Positions 17,789 through 27,931 of a stretch of DNA of 64,000 nucleotides are shown here, piece by piece (position 1 is the stretch's first letter; each line of letters opens with the position of its first letter). Location: positions 124,001-188,000 of the forward strand of contig NZ_JAGILA010000006.1 in NCBI RefSeq assembly GCF_017874595.1, in the 5' to 3' direction. The notes under the pieces are model-generated. The model did no database searches. It saw only the letters and a program-made list of their open reading frames with translations, and was not told the DNA's origin. Origin of the DNA: Sinorhizobium kostiense. Its GTDB lineage: Bacteria; Pseudomonadota; Alphaproteobacteria; Rhizobiales; Rhizobiaceae. Made by a program: the position numbers and the translations under genes.

Positions 17789-19351
17789 TTGGCGGCTGTT
17801 CGACATAGGCTGACGCGACGTTCCTTCCTCTTTTCCGCCGGTGCGGCGGGATTTGCCGCCTCCTCCGGCGTTGCCACTCCCTTCTACGCCCGCGGTTTTG
17901 GCCGGCCGGAATTCCTGCATGGGGTGCAGTCCGGCGATGTCGACACGCAATCGGGGATGATCTGGACGCGGGTCGACCGGCCGGCGCGTGTCTCGGTCGA
18001 ATATTCGACGACCGAGAGCTTTGCCGATGCCGTCCGGCTCGCCGACATCGATGCGACACCCGGGAGCGACTGCGCGGTCAAGTGCCGGCTCGACAATCTG
18101 CTGCCGGACCAGGACATCTTCTACCGCTTCATCGCGACCGATCTTTATGACGGCAACCGCGTATCCGAGCCGGTCGTCGGCCGCTTCCGCACCGCGCCCT
18201 TGCGCCGGCGCTCGGTGCGCTTCGCCTGGTCCGGCGACACGGCCGGCCAGGGCTGGGGCATCGACGAAATCGGCATGAAGACCTATTCGACCATGGCGCT
18301 GCACGAGCCGGATTTCTTCATCCATTCCGGCGACACGATCTATGCCGACAATCCTATGCCGGACGAGATCAGGCTCCGCGACGGCGGCACCTGGAAGAAC
18401 CGGATCGTGACGCCGGAGAAGCGCGACGTCGCCCGCACGCTCGAGGAATATCGCGGCCAGTGGAAATACAACCTGCTCGACGAGCATGTGCGCGGGCTGA
18501 ACGCCGTCTGCCCGACCTTCTATCAGTGGGACGACCACGAGGTTTTGAACAACTGGTCGGCCTCGACGGACCTTCGCGACGATCCGCGTTATCCGGAGAA
18601 GGATGTTGCCGTCTACGCATCGCGTGCGGCGCGCGCCTTCCACGAGATGACACCGATCCGCAGCTTCCCCTCTGAGCCGGGGCGGATCTTCCGCAAGATC
18701 GCCTACGGGCCGCTGCTCGATGTCTTCTTCGTCGACCTGCGCTCCTATCGCGGCCCCAACCAGGGGGAAGGGGACAACGGTCTCTTCGGCTGGCGGCAGG
18801 CGGACTGGCTGAAGCGCGAGCTTGCCGCCTCCCGCGCCACCTGGAAGGTGATCGCCTGCGACATGCCGATCGGCCTCGTCGTCTGGGACGACTATTCGCA
18901 AAAGCGCGGCTCGGATGCGATCGCCAACGGCGACGACGGCCTGCCCAAGGGCCGTGAGAGGGAGTTTGCCGATCTCCTGCGCTTCATCCGCGACCAGGCG
19001 ATCGACAACATCGTCTGGCTGACGGCCGACGTGCATTATACGGCGGCGCATCACTACGACCCGTCGCGCGCTGCCTTCAAGGATTTCCTCCCCTTCTGGG
19101 AGTTCGTCTCCGGGCCGCTCCACTCCGGCACCTACGGGCCAAAGGAGCTCGACAGGACCTTCGGTCCGGAAGTCCGCTTCATCAAGGCCTCCGGCGGCGG
19201 CATCGACAGCAACCTGCCGCCGTCCGCCGGCCTGCAATTCTTCGGCCTCGTCGACATCAGCGGCCAGACCGGCGAAATGACAGTCCGGCTCATGGACCGG
19301 CAGGATCAGGAGCTCTGGCGGGTGACGCTCCAGCCGGCGGCCGTTGCATGA
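17789..19351 (+). CDS. Tat-exported PhoD-family alkaline phosphatase/phosphodiesterase
   Basis: The 520-residue product starts at TTG 17789, with GGAGG six bases upstream. The N-terminus has a twin-arginine signal (RLTRRSFLFSAGAAGF). The N-terminal immunoglobulin-like domain (FLHGVQSGDVD, MIWTRV) is followed by the PhoD metallophosphatase core. That core shows FAWSGDT, FFIHSGDTIYAD and YQWDDHEVLNNW, and later LTADVHYTAAHHYD, which supply the metal ligands. The enzyme hydrolyses phosphate monoesters or diesters in the periplasm. No clear pho box was found in the RIME-filled upstream region. Confidence 0.92.
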   Translation: MAAVRHRLTRRSFLFSAGAAGFAASSGVATPFYARGFGRPEFLHGVQSGDVDTQSGMIWTRVDRPARVSVEYSTTESFADAVRLADIDATPGSDCAVKCRLDNLLPDQDIFYRFIATDLYDGNRVSEPVVGRFRTAPLRRRSVRFAWSGDTAGQGWGIDEIGMKTYSTMALHEPDFFIHSGDTIYADNPMPDEIRLRDGGTWKNRIVTPEKRDVARTLEEYRGQWKYNLLDEHVRGLNAVCPTFYQWDDHEVLNNWSASTDLRDDPRYPEKDVAVYASRAARAFHEMTPIRSFPSEPGRIFRKIAYGPLLDVFFVDLRSYRGPNQGEGDNGLFGWRQADWLKRELAASRATWKVIACDMPIGLVVWDDYSQKRGSDAIANGDDGLPKGREREFADLLRFIRDQAIDNIVWLTADVHYTAAHHYDPSRAAFKDFLPFWEFVSGPLHSGTYGPKELDRTFGPEVRFIKASGGGIDSNLPPSAGLQFFGLVDISGQTGEMTVRLMDRQDQELWRVTLQPAAVA

Positions 19352-19482
19352 CCCACGCGTTTGCGCAACCCTCATCTGCGCGCCGGCCCCTTTCGCTTTT
19401 GCGAAAAAACCTGTATGAGCCCGGCAACTGAAAAAGCGGTGCCCGCCCTGTCGCGCGTGCCTGAACCTTTCCGAGAGAAAAA

Positions 19483-21309
19483 ATGAGCATTCGTAACATC
19501 GCGATCATCGCGCACGTCGACCATGGCAAGACGACGCTCGTCGACGAGCTCCTGAAGCAGTCTGGTTCGTTCCGCGAGAACCAGCGCGTCGCCGAACGCG
19601 TGATGGATTCCAACGATCTCGAAAAGGAACGCGGCATCACCATTCTCGCCAAGGCGACCTCGGTCGAGTGGAAGGGGACGCGCATCAACATTGTCGACAC
19701 CCCCGGCCACGCCGACTTCGGCGGCGAGGTCGAACGCATTCTGTCGATGGTGGACGGCGCGATCGTGCTGGTCGATGCATCGGAAGGCCCGATGCCGCAG
19801 ACGAAGTTCGTGGTCGGCAAGGCCTTGAAGGTCGGCCTGAAGCCGATCGTTGCGATCAACAAGATCGATCGGCCGGACGGTCGCCACGAGGAAGTCATCA
19901 ATGAAGTCTTCGACCTCTTCGCCGCGCTGGATGCGACCGACGAGCAACTCGACTTCCCGATCCTCTACGGTTCGGGTCGTGATGGCTGGATGAACGTCAA
20001 TCCCGAAGGTCCGAAGGACCAGGGAATGGGACCGCTGCTCGATCTGGTTCTGAACCATGTTCCCGAGCCGACGGTGGCGGAAGGACCGTTCCGCATGATC
20101 GGCACGATCCTTGAGGCAAATCCCTTCCTCGGCCGCATCATCACCGGCCGCGTCCACTCCGGTTCCGTCAAGCCGAACCAGGCCGTGAAGGTTCTCGGTC
20201 AGGATGGCAAGCTGCTCGAAACCGGCCGGATTTCCAAGATTCTCGCCTTCCGCGGCATCGAGCGCCAGCCGATCGAGGAGGCCCATGCCGGGGACATCGT
20301 CGCAATCGCCGGCCTCACCAAGGGCACCGTCGCCGACACTTTCTGTGATCCCTCCGTGGCCGAGGCGCTGAAAGCCCAGCCGATCGATCCGCCGACCGTT
20401 ACCATGTCCTTCATCGTCAACGATTCGCCGCTTGCCGGCACCGAGGGCGACAAGGTGACCTCGCGCGTCATCCGCGACCGGCTGTTCAAGGAAGCGGAAG
20501 GCAATGTGGCGCTGAAGATCGAAGAGTCCTCCGAGAAGGACTCCTTCTTCGTCTCCGGCCGCGGCGAATTGCAGCTCGCGGTGCTGATCGAGACGATGCG
20601 CCGCGAAGGTTTCGAGCTTGCCGTTTCGCGTCCGCGTGTCGTCATGCACAAGGACGAGAGCGGCCAATTGCTGGAGCCGGTCGAGGAAGTCGTCATCGAC
20701 GTCGACGAGGAATATTCCGGCGTCGTCGTGCAGAAGATGTCGGAGCGCAAGGCCGAGATGGTCGAACTGCGCCCCTCCGGCGGCAACCGCGTCCGCCTCG
20801 TCTTCTTCGCGCCGACCCGCGGCCTCATCGGCTACCAGTCGGAGCTTTTGACCGACACGCGCGGCACGGCGATCATGAACCGCCTGTTCCACGACTATCA
20901 GCCCTATAAGGGCGAGATCGGCGGCCGCATCAATGGCGTGCTGCTCGCCAACGAGCCGGGCGAGGCCGTCGCCTATGCGCTCTTCAACCTCGAAGACCGC
21001 GGGCCGATGGTGATCGAGCCGGGCGAGAAGGTCTATGAGGGCATGATCATCGGCATCCACACCCGCGACAACGACCTAGAGGTCAATGTGCTCAAGGGCA
21101 AGAAGCTCACCAACATGCGCGCTGCCGGCAAGGACGAGGCCGTGCGGCTGACGCCGCCGATCAAGATGACGCTGGAGCGGGCGCTCTCCTGGATCCAGGA
21201 CGACGAGCTGGTGGAAGTGACGCCGAAGTCGATCCGGCTCAGGAAGCTGCATCTCGACCCGCATGAGCGCAAGCGCTTCGAGAAGGCCCGCACCGCCGGC
21301 GCGGCGTAA
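19483..21309 (+). CDS. typA: Ribosome-associated GTPase TypA/BipA
   Basis: This 608-residue translational GTPase is of the usual family length. The G1 motif is HVDHGKTT at 11-18, with DTPGHADFGGE and NKIDRPD further on. EF-G-like domains II, III and V follow, then the TypA-specific C-terminal domain (GLIGYQSELLTDTRGTAIMN). TypA binds the 30S subunit and helps ribosome assembly and translation under stress. It stands as a single gene. Confidence 0.97.
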   Translation: MSIRNIAIIAHVDHGKTTLVDELLKQSGSFRENQRVAERVMDSNDLEKERGITILAKATSVEWKGTRINIVDTPGHADFGGEVERILSMVDGAIVLVDASEGPMPQTKFVVGKALKVGLKPIVAINKIDRPDGRHEEVINEVFDLFAALDATDEQLDFPILYGSGRDGWMNVNPEGPKDQGMGPLLDLVLNHVPEPTVAEGPFRMIGTILEANPFLGRIITGRVHSGSVKPNQAVKVLGQDGKLLETGRISKILAFRGIERQPIEEAHAGDIVAIAGLTKGTVADTFCDPSVAEALKAQPIDPPTVTMSFIVNDSPLAGTEGDKVTSRVIRDRLFKEAEGNVALKIEESSEKDSFFVSGRGELQLAVLIETMRREGFELAVSRPRVVMHKDESGQLLEPVEEVVIDVDEEYSGVVVQKMSERKAEMVELRPSGGNRVRLVFFAPTRGLIGYQSELLTDTRGTAIMNRLFHDYQPYKGEIGGRINGVLLANEPGEAVAYALFNLEDRGPMVIEPGEKVYEGMIIGIHTRDNDLEVNVLKGKKLTNMRAAGKDEAVRLTPPIKMTLERALSWIQDDELVEVTPKSIRLRKLHLDPHERKRFEKARTAGAA

Positions 21310-21608
21310 GGCTTGGACGATCACGGGAAGGGGCGAGCAAGGCCGCCCCTTCCCCCGACAGCGCCGCCGCAAAAGGCCGAGCTCGCGGCAGCTGGATGAT
21401 GGGCTTTCCGCCGCGAAAGCCAGCTCCTCGTGACTCGCGGCCGAAAGAATGCTAAAGCGCCGGGCAAATTCGCAAGCCGGCGCGCCCTTCGAGCGCTTAA
21501 TCGAGGGAGCGCTCGATCGCGGCTCGCCAGATTTCAATTCGCGCATCGGGAGAGAAGCCGGAACAGCCTTCCGGACGGCCCTTCGCTATACGACAGGACA
21601 TCACGCGC

Positions 21609-22844
21609 ATGCCGGCGACGGAGATCTTGAACAGGGCGGACATGGTCAAGGCGCCGGAGGTGCGGGCTCTGCCGCAAACGGAGAAGCCTTCGCTGATCGG
21701 GCTGTTGCGCGAGGAGATGGCGAAGGCGCTCGTCGAAAAGGGCGTGCCGGAGCGGCAGGTCAAGATGCGGGTCAGTCAGCTCTGGCACTGGCTCTATGTG
21801 CGCGGCGTCTCCGATTTCGACGAGATGACCAATGTCTCCAAGGACATGCGCGAAATGCTGAAAGAGCATTTCACGATCGCCCGGCCGGAGATCGTCGAAG
21901 AACAGGTTTCCAATGACGGCACGCGCAAGTGGCTGTTGCGCTTTCCGCCGCGCGGCGCCGGCCGGCCGGTGGAGATCGAAACCGTCTATATCCCCGAGGA
22001 AGGCCGCGGCACGCTCTGCATTTCGAGCCAGGTCGGCTGTACGCTCACCTGCTCCTTCTGTCACACCGGCACGCAGAAGCTGGTGCGCAACCTGACGGCC
22101 GAGGAAATCCTCGCGCAGCTTCTGCTCGCCCGCGACCGTCTCGGCGACTTCCCCGAACGCGACACGCCACAGGGCGCGATCGTGCCGGCCGAAGGCCGCA
22201 AGATCACCAACATCGTCATGATGGGCATGGGCGAACCGCTCTATAATTTCGAGAACGTCAAGACGGCGCTCCTGATCGCCTCCGACGGCGACGGCCTGTC
22301 GCTGTCGAAGCGCCGCATCACGCTCTCGACCTCCGGTATCGTGCCCGAGATCTATCGCACCGGCGAGGAGATCGGCGTCATGCTGGCGATCTCCCTGCAT
22401 GCGGTGAAGGACGAGCTGCGCGACATGCTGGTGCCGATCAACAAGAAGTATCCGCTGAAAGAGCTGATGGAGGCCTGCCGCGCCTATCCGGGGCTTTCCA
22501 ATGCGCGCCGCATCACCTTCGAATACGTGATGCTGAAGGACGTCAACGACAGCCTGGAAGACGCCAAGGAACTGGTGAAGCTATTGAAGGGCATTCCGGC
22601 GAAGATCAATCTCATTCCCTTCAACCCGTGGCCGGGCACCAATTACCAGTGCTCGGACTGGGAGCAGATCGAGAAATTCGCCGACTTCATCAACCAGGCC
22701 GGCTACGCCTCGCCGATCCGCACCCCGCGCGGCCGCGACATCCTCGCCGCCTGCGGCCAGCTCAAGTCGGAATCGGAGCGCATGCGCAAGGTCGACCGCC
22801 TTGCCTTCGAGGCGATGATGATCGCCAACCACGGCGAGGATTGA
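21609..22844 (+). CDS. rlmN: 23S rRNA (A2503)/tRNA (A37) C2-methyltransferase RlmN
   Basis: The 411-residue protein has the radical-SAM motif [11 protein letters not shown] and the family elements [25 protein letters not shown] and [11 protein letters not shown]. The N-terminal 100 residues form the accessory RNA-binding domain ([21 protein letters not shown]). It methylates A2503 of 23S rRNA, supporting decoding fidelity. The C-terminal cysteine used in catalysis is in ILAACGQLK. The preceding 299 bases (21310-21608) show no gene. Confidence 0.96.
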   Translation: MPATEILNRADMVKAPEVRALPQTEKPSLIGLLREEMAKALVEKGVPERQVKMRVSQLWHWLYVRGVSDFDEMTNVSKDMREMLKEHFTIARPEIVEEQVSNDGTRKWLLRFPPRGAGRPVEIETVYIPEEGRGTLCISSQVGCTLTCSFCHTGTQKLVRNLTAEEILAQLLLARDRLGDFPERDTPQGAIVPAEGRKITNIVMMGMGEPLYNFENVKTALLIASDGDGLSLSKRRITLSTSGIVPEIYRTGEEIGVMLAISLHAVKDELRDMLVPINKKYPLKELMEACRAYPGLSNARRITFEYVMLKDVNDSLEDAKELVKLLKGIPAKINLIPFNPWPGTNYQCSDWEQIEKFADFINQAGYASPIRTPRGRDILAACGQLKSESERMRKVDRLAFEAMMIANHGED

Positions 22845-22852
22845 GCGGGCAC

Positions 22853-22957
22853 TACACCCCCCTCTGGCCTGCCCTCCTCCGCAGCAGCTGCGCTGCAGCT
22901 GCGGAGGGTGGACCGGCCAGAGGGGGCTATGGGGCGAATGCGGATCAATGGGTGTAG
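22853..22957. repeat. Nested palindrome after rlmN, possible terminator
   Basis: An imperfect 105-base palindrome has an outer pair CTACACCC (22853-22860) and GGGTGTAG (22950-22957), a middle pair CCCCCTCTGGCC and GGCCAGAGGGGG, and an inner pair around CTCCGCAGC and GCTGCGGAG. Such large GC-rich stems are typical of repeated intergenic elements in rhizobia. It could stop transcription coming from rlmN. Confidence 0.7.
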
Positions 22958-23086
22958 GATCAAGAAGTTTGATGGGTGAAGCTGTCCCCGTCGATTGATT
23001 CGGCCCTCCCGCTCTCCTAAGAAGCGGCCAAAATCATCTGAGCGGGACGCATTCTTCAGGCCGCTCGAAAAAACAGGAGGACCCCC

Positions 23087-24040
23087 ATGCGTTCACTTCT
23101 CATCGCGCTTGCCGCCACCGTCGCCATCGCGCTGCCAGTGCGCGCCGAGGAGGTGACGGTCGCCGTCACGGCGATCGTCGAGCATCCGGCGCTCGATGCC
23201 GCCCGCGACGGCGTCAAGGAAGCGCTTGCCGCCGCCGGCTACAAGGAGGGCGAGAACCTCAAGTTCGTCTATGAATCGGCGCAGGGCAATCCCGCGACCG
23301 CCGCGCAGATCGCCCGGCAATTCGCCGGCGATGCGCCGGATGTGATCGTGCCGATCTCGACGCCGTCCGCCCAGGCCGTCGTCTCGGCGATCCGCGACAT
23401 TCCGGTGGTCTTCACCGCCGTCACCGACCCGCTCGGCGCCCAGCTCGTCAAGGACATGGAAAAGCCCGGTGGCAACGTCACCGGCCTTTCCGACATGTCG
23501 CCGATCGCCGACCATGTGGCGCTAATCAAGGAGATCCTGCCCGAGGCGAAGTCGATCGGCTATCTTTACAATTCCGGCGAGGCGAACTCGGTTTCGCTGC
23601 TGGCGGTGCTGAAGGAGGAGGCCGAAAAGGCCGGCCTTACCGTGGTCGAATCCGCGGCGACCAAGTCGGCCGAGGTCCAGGGTGCCGCGCGCGCCCTCGT
23701 CGGCCGCGCCGACGTGATCTACGTCCCGACCGACAACACGATCGTCTCGGCGCTCGAAGGCGCCGTCGCGGTCGCCGAGGAGAGCAAGCTGCCGCTCTTC
23801 ACCGCGGATACGGATTCCGTTTCCCGCGGCGCGATCGCCGCGCTCGGCTTCAACTATTTCGACGTTGGCAAACAGACGGGCGAAGTCGTCGTGCGCGTCC
23901 TCAAGGGCGAAAATCCGGGTGATATCCCGGTCAAGGTCGCGGCCGGCACCGACCTGGTGGTCAACAAGACTGCTGCCGGCAAGATGGGCGTCACCCTGCC
24001 GGAAAGCGTTCTTTCCCGCGCCACCCGCGTGATCGAGTAA
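23087..24040 (+). CDS. ABC importer substrate-binding protein (COG2984, TrpX-like)
   Basis: The 317-residue product begins with a signal peptide (MRSLLIALAATVAIALPVRA) cleaved before EEVTV. The mature part has two Rossmann-like lobes: VAVTAIVEHPALDAARDG, DVIVPISTPSAQAV and VIYVPTDNTIVSALEG. This matches the ABC_sub_bind family, whose members bind aromatic amino acids or other small ligands. It heads a three-gene operon with its permease and ATPase, and GGAGG precedes the start. The ligand cannot be told from sequence. Confidence 0.92.
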   Translation: MRSLLIALAATVAIALPVRAEEVTVAVTAIVEHPALDAARDGVKEALAAAGYKEGENLKFVYESAQGNPATAAQIARQFAGDAPDVIVPISTPSAQAVVSAIRDIPVVFTAVTDPLGAQLVKDMEKPGGNVTGLSDMSPIADHVALIKEILPEAKSIGYLYNSGEANSVSLLAVLKEEAEKAGLTVVESAATKSAEVQGAARALVGRADVIYVPTDNTIVSALEGAVAVAEESKLPLFTADTDSVSRGAIAALGFNYFDVGKQTGEVVVRVLKGENPGDIPVKVAAGTDLVVNKTAAGKMGVTLPESVLSRATRVIE

Positions 24041-24137
24041 CGGTTTCCGTCTGCCGCCCCGCGCCTGCGGGACGGGTTCACATGAAGAGGAATGAGGTTC
24101 CGCGGCCACGCGGAATCGAGAGAGAGGACTACCGGCG

Positions 24138-25016
24138 TTGAGTCAAATCGCTTTCTGGGGAGCCGTCGAGCTCGGGCTCGTCTATGCCTTCATCGCCGTC
24201 GGCGTCTTTCTCGCCTTCCGGGTGCTCGACTTTCCGGACCTGACGGTGGACGGCTCGTTCCCGCTCGGCGCGGCGGTGACGGCGGTGCTGATCATCTCCG
24301 GCATCAATCCGTGGCTCGCCGCGGCCGTCGCCATGGCCGCAGGCGCTGCCGCCGGCCTCGTCACCGCGCTCCTCAACGTGCGCTTCCGCATCCTCAACCT
24401 GCTTGCCTCGATCCTGACGATGATCGGGCTCTTCTCGATCAATCTGCGCATCATGGGCCGGCCCAATGTCGCGCTGATCAATGCCGAAACCATGCTTTCG
24501 CCCTTCTATGGCCTTGGCCTCAGGGACTTTTACGTGCGGCCGTTCTTCGTCGGCATTCTGGTCGTCGTCGCCGTCGTCCTCGTCTGGCGCTTCCTCGAAA
24601 GCGACGCGGGCCTGGCGATGCGGGCGACCGGCGCCAATGCCCGCATGGCGCGGGCGCAAGGGGTCGAAACGAGCAGTCAGATCTATCTCGGCATGGCGCT
24701 TTCCAACGCGCTCGTCGCGCTCGGCGGGGCGCTCTTTGCCCAGACCAACGGCTTTGCCGACGTGACCTCCGGCGTCGGCACCATCGTCGTCGGCCTGGCG
24801 GCGGTGATCATCGGCGAGACCCTGCTCGGCGCCCGCGGCATCCTGATCGCGCTCGTCGGCTGCGTCTTGGGCTCGATCCTCTATCGCATCGCCATCCAGC
24901 TCGCGCTTTCGAGCGATGTGCTCGGCCTCAGGGCGTCCGACCTCAACTTGGTCACCGCCGCTCTCGTCACCGTCGCCCTCGTCCTGCCCCGTCTCCGCCG
25001 CCGAGGTGTCGCATGA
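24138..25016 (+). CDS. ABC importer permease (COG4120 type)
   Basis: This 292-residue integral membrane protein has about eight hydrophobic segments and a LIV/branched-chain-permease-like architecture. It shows LGLVYAFIAVGVFLAFR near the start and FADVTSGVGTIVVGLAAVII near residue 215. TTG 24138 is used as start, with GAGAGGA a few bases upstream. The TGA overlaps the next ATG (ATGA at 25013-25016), tying it to the ATPase gene. Confidence 0.92.
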   Translation: MSQIAFWGAVELGLVYAFIAVGVFLAFRVLDFPDLTVDGSFPLGAAVTAVLIISGINPWLAAAVAMAAGAAAGLVTALLNVRFRILNLLASILTMIGLFSINLRIMGRPNVALINAETMLSPFYGLGLRDFYVRPFFVGILVVVAVVLVWRFLESDAGLAMRATGANARMARAQGVETSSQIYLGMALSNALVALGGALFAQTNGFADVTSGVGTIVVGLAAVIIGETLLGARGILIALVGCVLGSILYRIAIQLALSSDVLGLRASDLNLVTAALVTVALVLPRLRRRGVA

Positions 25017-25807
25017 TCAACTACAAGGACATCCAGGTCGTCTTCGGCAAGGGCACGCCGCTTGAGAAGCAGGCGCTGAACGGCGTCAGCCTGACCATCG
25101 ACGAAGGCTCCTTCGTCACGGTGATCGGCTCGAACGGCGCCGGCAAGTCGACCCTGCTCGGCGTGCTCGCCGGCGACGTGATACCGAGCGGCGGACAGGT
25201 GACGATCGGCGACACGGACGTGACCCGCAAGGGAACCGCGGCGCGCGCCGGCCTCGTCGCCCGCGTCTTCCAGGACCCGCTCGCCGGCAGCTGCGGCGCG
25301 TTGTCGATCGAGGAAAACCTGGCGCTTGCCGCCCGGCGCGGCGAAAGTCGCGGGCTTACGCCGGCGCTCGGGGTCAAGCGCCGCGAGCATTTCCGCGAGC
25401 GCATCGCCGAGCTCGGCCTCGGGCTCGAGGATCGCATGGGCGACCGCATGGACCTGCTTTCCGGCGGCCAGCGTCAGGCCGTCTCGCTGGTGATGGCGAC
25501 GCTCGCCGGCTCGAAGGTGCTGCTGCTCGACGAGCACACCGCCGCGCTCGATCCGGGCATGGCCGAATTCATCATGAACCTTACGCAGAAGTTCGTCTCG
25601 GAGCGCAAGCTGACGACGCTGATGGTCACCCATTCGATGCGCCAGGCGCTCGATTTCGGCCATCGCACCATCATGCTGCACGCCGGCGAGATCGTCCTCG
25701 ACGTTTCGGGCGACAGCCGCAAGACGCTGCAGGTCGAAGACCTGATCGCCATGTTCCGCCGCATCCGCGGCCAGACGCTCGACGACGACGCGCTGCTGAT
25801 CGGGTGA
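25013..25807 (+). CDS. ABC importer ATP-binding protein
   Basis: This 264-residue ATPase has Walker A GSNGAGKST, the signature LLSGGQRQAVSLV, Walker B VLLLDEHTAAL and an H-loop (LMVTHSMRQAL). ATG 25013 overlaps the permease stop. It powers the importer encoded by the two genes before it. The frame is open far upstream, but that part is antisense to real coding. Confidence 0.94.
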   Translation: MINYKDIQVVFGKGTPLEKQALNGVSLTIDEGSFVTVIGSNGAGKSTLLGVLAGDVIPSGGQVTIGDTDVTRKGTAARAGLVARVFQDPLAGSCGALSIEENLALAARRGESRGLTPALGVKRREHFRERIAELGLGLEDRMGDRMDLLSGGQRQAVSLVMATLAGSKVLLLDEHTAALDPGMAEFIMNLTQKFVSERKLTTLMVTHSMRQALDFGHRTIMLHAGEIVLDVSGDSRKTLQVEDLIAMFRRIRGQTLDDDALLIG

Positions 25808-25842
25808 GTCGACTCGGGCGATAAGTCGCTACTGTCGCAGTC

Positions 25843-26484
25843 TCACCGCGCCTGGGTCAGGAAGATTTTCACCGCGAAAATCGAAAACACGCCGGCGAAG
25901 CTGTAGTCGATCGCCCGCATCACCCGCTTGTTGCGCTGCAGCCACGCGGCAAGCCAGTCGGCGGCGAACACCACGAGCGCGTTGACCGGCATGCCGATGA
26001 CGATGAAGAAGAATCCGAGGAACAAGAGCTTGCCGGTGACCGCCGGATCGTCGGCGCTGACGAATTGCGGCAGGAAGGTCATGAAGAAGATCACGACCTT
26101 GGGGTTCAGGATGTTGACCGAAAAGCCGGTCGCGATGTTCGAAAGCGCGGTGCCCTTCGCTTCCGTGACCTTCGTCACCGACAGGCTGGAACCAAAGCGG
26201 ATCGCCTGGATCGCGAGCCACAGGAGATAGGCCGCACCGCCGGTCTTCAAGACCAGGAAGGCTGTCGGCGAGGCGGTGATCAGCGCCGAGATGCCGAAGG
26301 CGACGAGCAGCGTGTGCACGACGATGCCGAGCCCGGTGCCGACGACGACGAACAGCGCCGCCTTCTTGCCCTGCGCCAGCGCCCGGCTGATCGAGAGCGT
26401 CATGTCGGGCCCCGGCGTCGCTGCGAGAAGCAGGCTGGCGGCGGCAAAGGCAAGGAGGGTCGGCAGGCTGGGCACGAAATCCAT
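25843..26484 (-). CDS. LysE-family amino acid exporter
   Basis: This 213-residue membrane protein has six hydrophobic segments and the RhtB/LysE signature LLAATPGPDMTLSISRAL near residue 20, then ALSNIATGFSVNILNPKV near 120. Such proteins export amino acids or their analogues. The gene is convergent with the ABC importer operon and divergent from argG. The substrate is not predictable. Confidence 0.92.
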   Translation of the reverse strand: MDFVPSLPTLLAFAAASLLLAATPGPDMTLSISRALAQGKKAALFVVVGTGLGIVVHTLLVAFGISALITASPTAFLVLKTGGAAYLLWLAIQAIRFGSSLSVTKVTEAKGTALSNIATGFSVNILNPKVVIFFMTFLPQFVSADDPAVTGKLLFLGFFFIVIGMPVNALVVFAADWLAAWLQRNKRVMRAIDYSFAGVFSIFAVKIFLTQAR

Positions 26485-26649
26485 GGCTAGTCCTCGCGGA
26501 TGATCTTTGCTGCTACCGCAGGATGGGCGCTTTTGCCAGCAGATTCGTCCGAACGCCGCTGGTTCCGCTTGTATCGCTTCGAGTTCTGGCTAAAGTGCCG
26601 CAGATTTTGCACGGGCAGAACCGCCCTTGAGAGCAGACGGACAGACATC

Positions 26650-27867
26650 ATGACATCGCACAAAGACGTGAAAAAGGTCGTTCTCGCCTATTCCGGCGGT
26701 CTCGACACCTCGATCATCCTCAAATGGCTGCAGACAGAGCTCGGCGCCGAGGTGGTGACCTTCACTGCCGATCTCGGCCAGGGCGAGGAATTGGAGCCGG
26801 CGCGCAAGAAGGCCGAGATGCTCGGCATCAAGGAGATCTATATCGAGGACGTCCGCGAGGAATTCGTCAAGGATTTCGTCTTCCCGATGTTCCGCGCCAA
26901 TGCGGTCTATGAGGGCATCTACCTGCTCGGCACCTCGATCGCCCGTCCGCTGATCTCCAAGCACCTGATCGACATCGCCAGGAAGACCGGCGCCGACGCG
27001 ATCGCCCATGGCGCAACCGGCAAGGGCAACGACCAGGTCCGCTTCGAACTTTCCGCCTATGCGCTGAACCCGGACATCAAGATCATCGCTCCGTGGCGCG
27101 ACTGGTCCTTCAAGAGCCGCACGGAACTGCTCGAATTCGCCGAGAGGCACCAGATCCCGGTCGCCAAGGACAAGAAGGGCGAGGCGCCCTTCTCCGTCGA
27201 TGCCAACCTCTTGCACTCCTCCTCGGAAGGCAAGGTTCTCGAAGACCCGGCCCAGGAGGCGCCGGAATATGTGCATATGCGCACGATTTCGCCCGAAGCC
27301 GCCCCCGATCAGCCGACCGTCATCAAGATCGGCTTCGAGCGCGGCGACGCGGTCTCGATCAACGGCGTGCGCCTGTCGCCGGCAACGCTGCTCGCCAAGC
27401 TCAACGAATATGGCCGCGACAACGGCATCGGCCGCATCGACCTCGTCGAGAACCGCTTCGTCGGCATGAAGTCGCGCGGCGTCTACGAGACCCCCGGCGG
27501 CACGATCCTGCTCGCCGCCCACCGCGCGATCGAGAGCGTCACGCTCGACCGCGGCGCAGCACACCTGAAGGACGAGCTGATGCCGCGCTATGCCGAGCTC
27601 ATCTATTACGGCTTCTGGTTCTCGCCGGAGCGCGAGATGCTGCAGGCGGCGATCGATAAGAGCCAGGAGCATGTGGAAGGCGAAGTGACGCTGAAGCTCT
27701 ACAAGGGCAACGTCATGGTGATCGGCCGCGAGAGCGACAAGTCGCTCTATTCCGACAAGCTCGTCACCTTCGAGGACGACCAGGGCGCCTACGACCAGAA
27801 GGATGCCGCCGGCTTCATCAAGCTCAATGCGCTGCGCCTGCGCACGCTTGCCGCGCGCAACCGTTGA
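26650..27867 (+). CDS. argG: Argininosuccinate synthase
   Basis: The 405-residue product has the ATP-pyrophosphatase P-loop AYSGGLDTS near residue 13 and the family motifs [26 protein letters not shown] and [13 protein letters not shown]. It condenses citrulline and aspartate in arginine synthesis. ATG 26650 is chosen because homologues begin just before [10 protein letters not shown]. The upstream open frame (from 26500) would add 50 unlikely residues. It is followed by a clear terminator. Confidence 0.97.
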   Translation: MTSHKDVKKVVLAYSGGLDTSIILKWLQTELGAEVVTFTADLGQGEELEPARKKAEMLGIKEIYIEDVREEFVKDFVFPMFRANAVYEGIYLLGTSIARPLISKHLIDIARKTGADAIAHGATGKGNDQVRFELSAYALNPDIKIIAPWRDWSFKSRTELLEFAERHQIPVAKDKKGEAPFSVDANLLHSSSEGKVLEDPAQEAPEYVHMRTISPEAAPDQPTVIKIGFERGDAVSINGVRLSPATLLAKLNEYGRDNGIGRIDLVENRFVGMKSRGVYETPGGTILLAAHRAIESVTLDRGAAHLKDELMPRYAELIYYGFWFSPEREMLQAAIDKSQEHVEGEVTLKLYKGNVMVIGRESDKSLYSDKLVTFEDDQGAYDQKDAAGFIKLNALRLRTLAARNR

Positions 27868-27887
27868 GTTTGGTAGAGATTTGCAAG

Positions 27888-27922
27888 AATGCCGCGGCGG
27901 AGCGATCCGCCGCGGCATTTTT
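27888..27922 (+). terminator. Intrinsic terminator after argG
   Basis: The stem AATGCCGCGGCGG with CCGCCGCGGCATT and a six-base loop runs into a T tract. It lies 20 bases after the argG stop and also serves the convergent MFS gene from the other side, where the complement gives a matching A-flanked stem. Confidence 0.85.
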
Positions 27923-27931
27923 GATTGGCGC

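Noticed and set aside
17711-19375. 554-codon reverse-strand frame opposite the PhoD-type phosphatase
   Set aside because: It is a GC-rich shadow of a well-supported gene. It has no domain character and no ribosome site.
19372-21060. 562-codon reverse-strand frame opposite typA
   Set aside because: typA on the other strand is full-length and motif-complete, and this frame has only biased composition.
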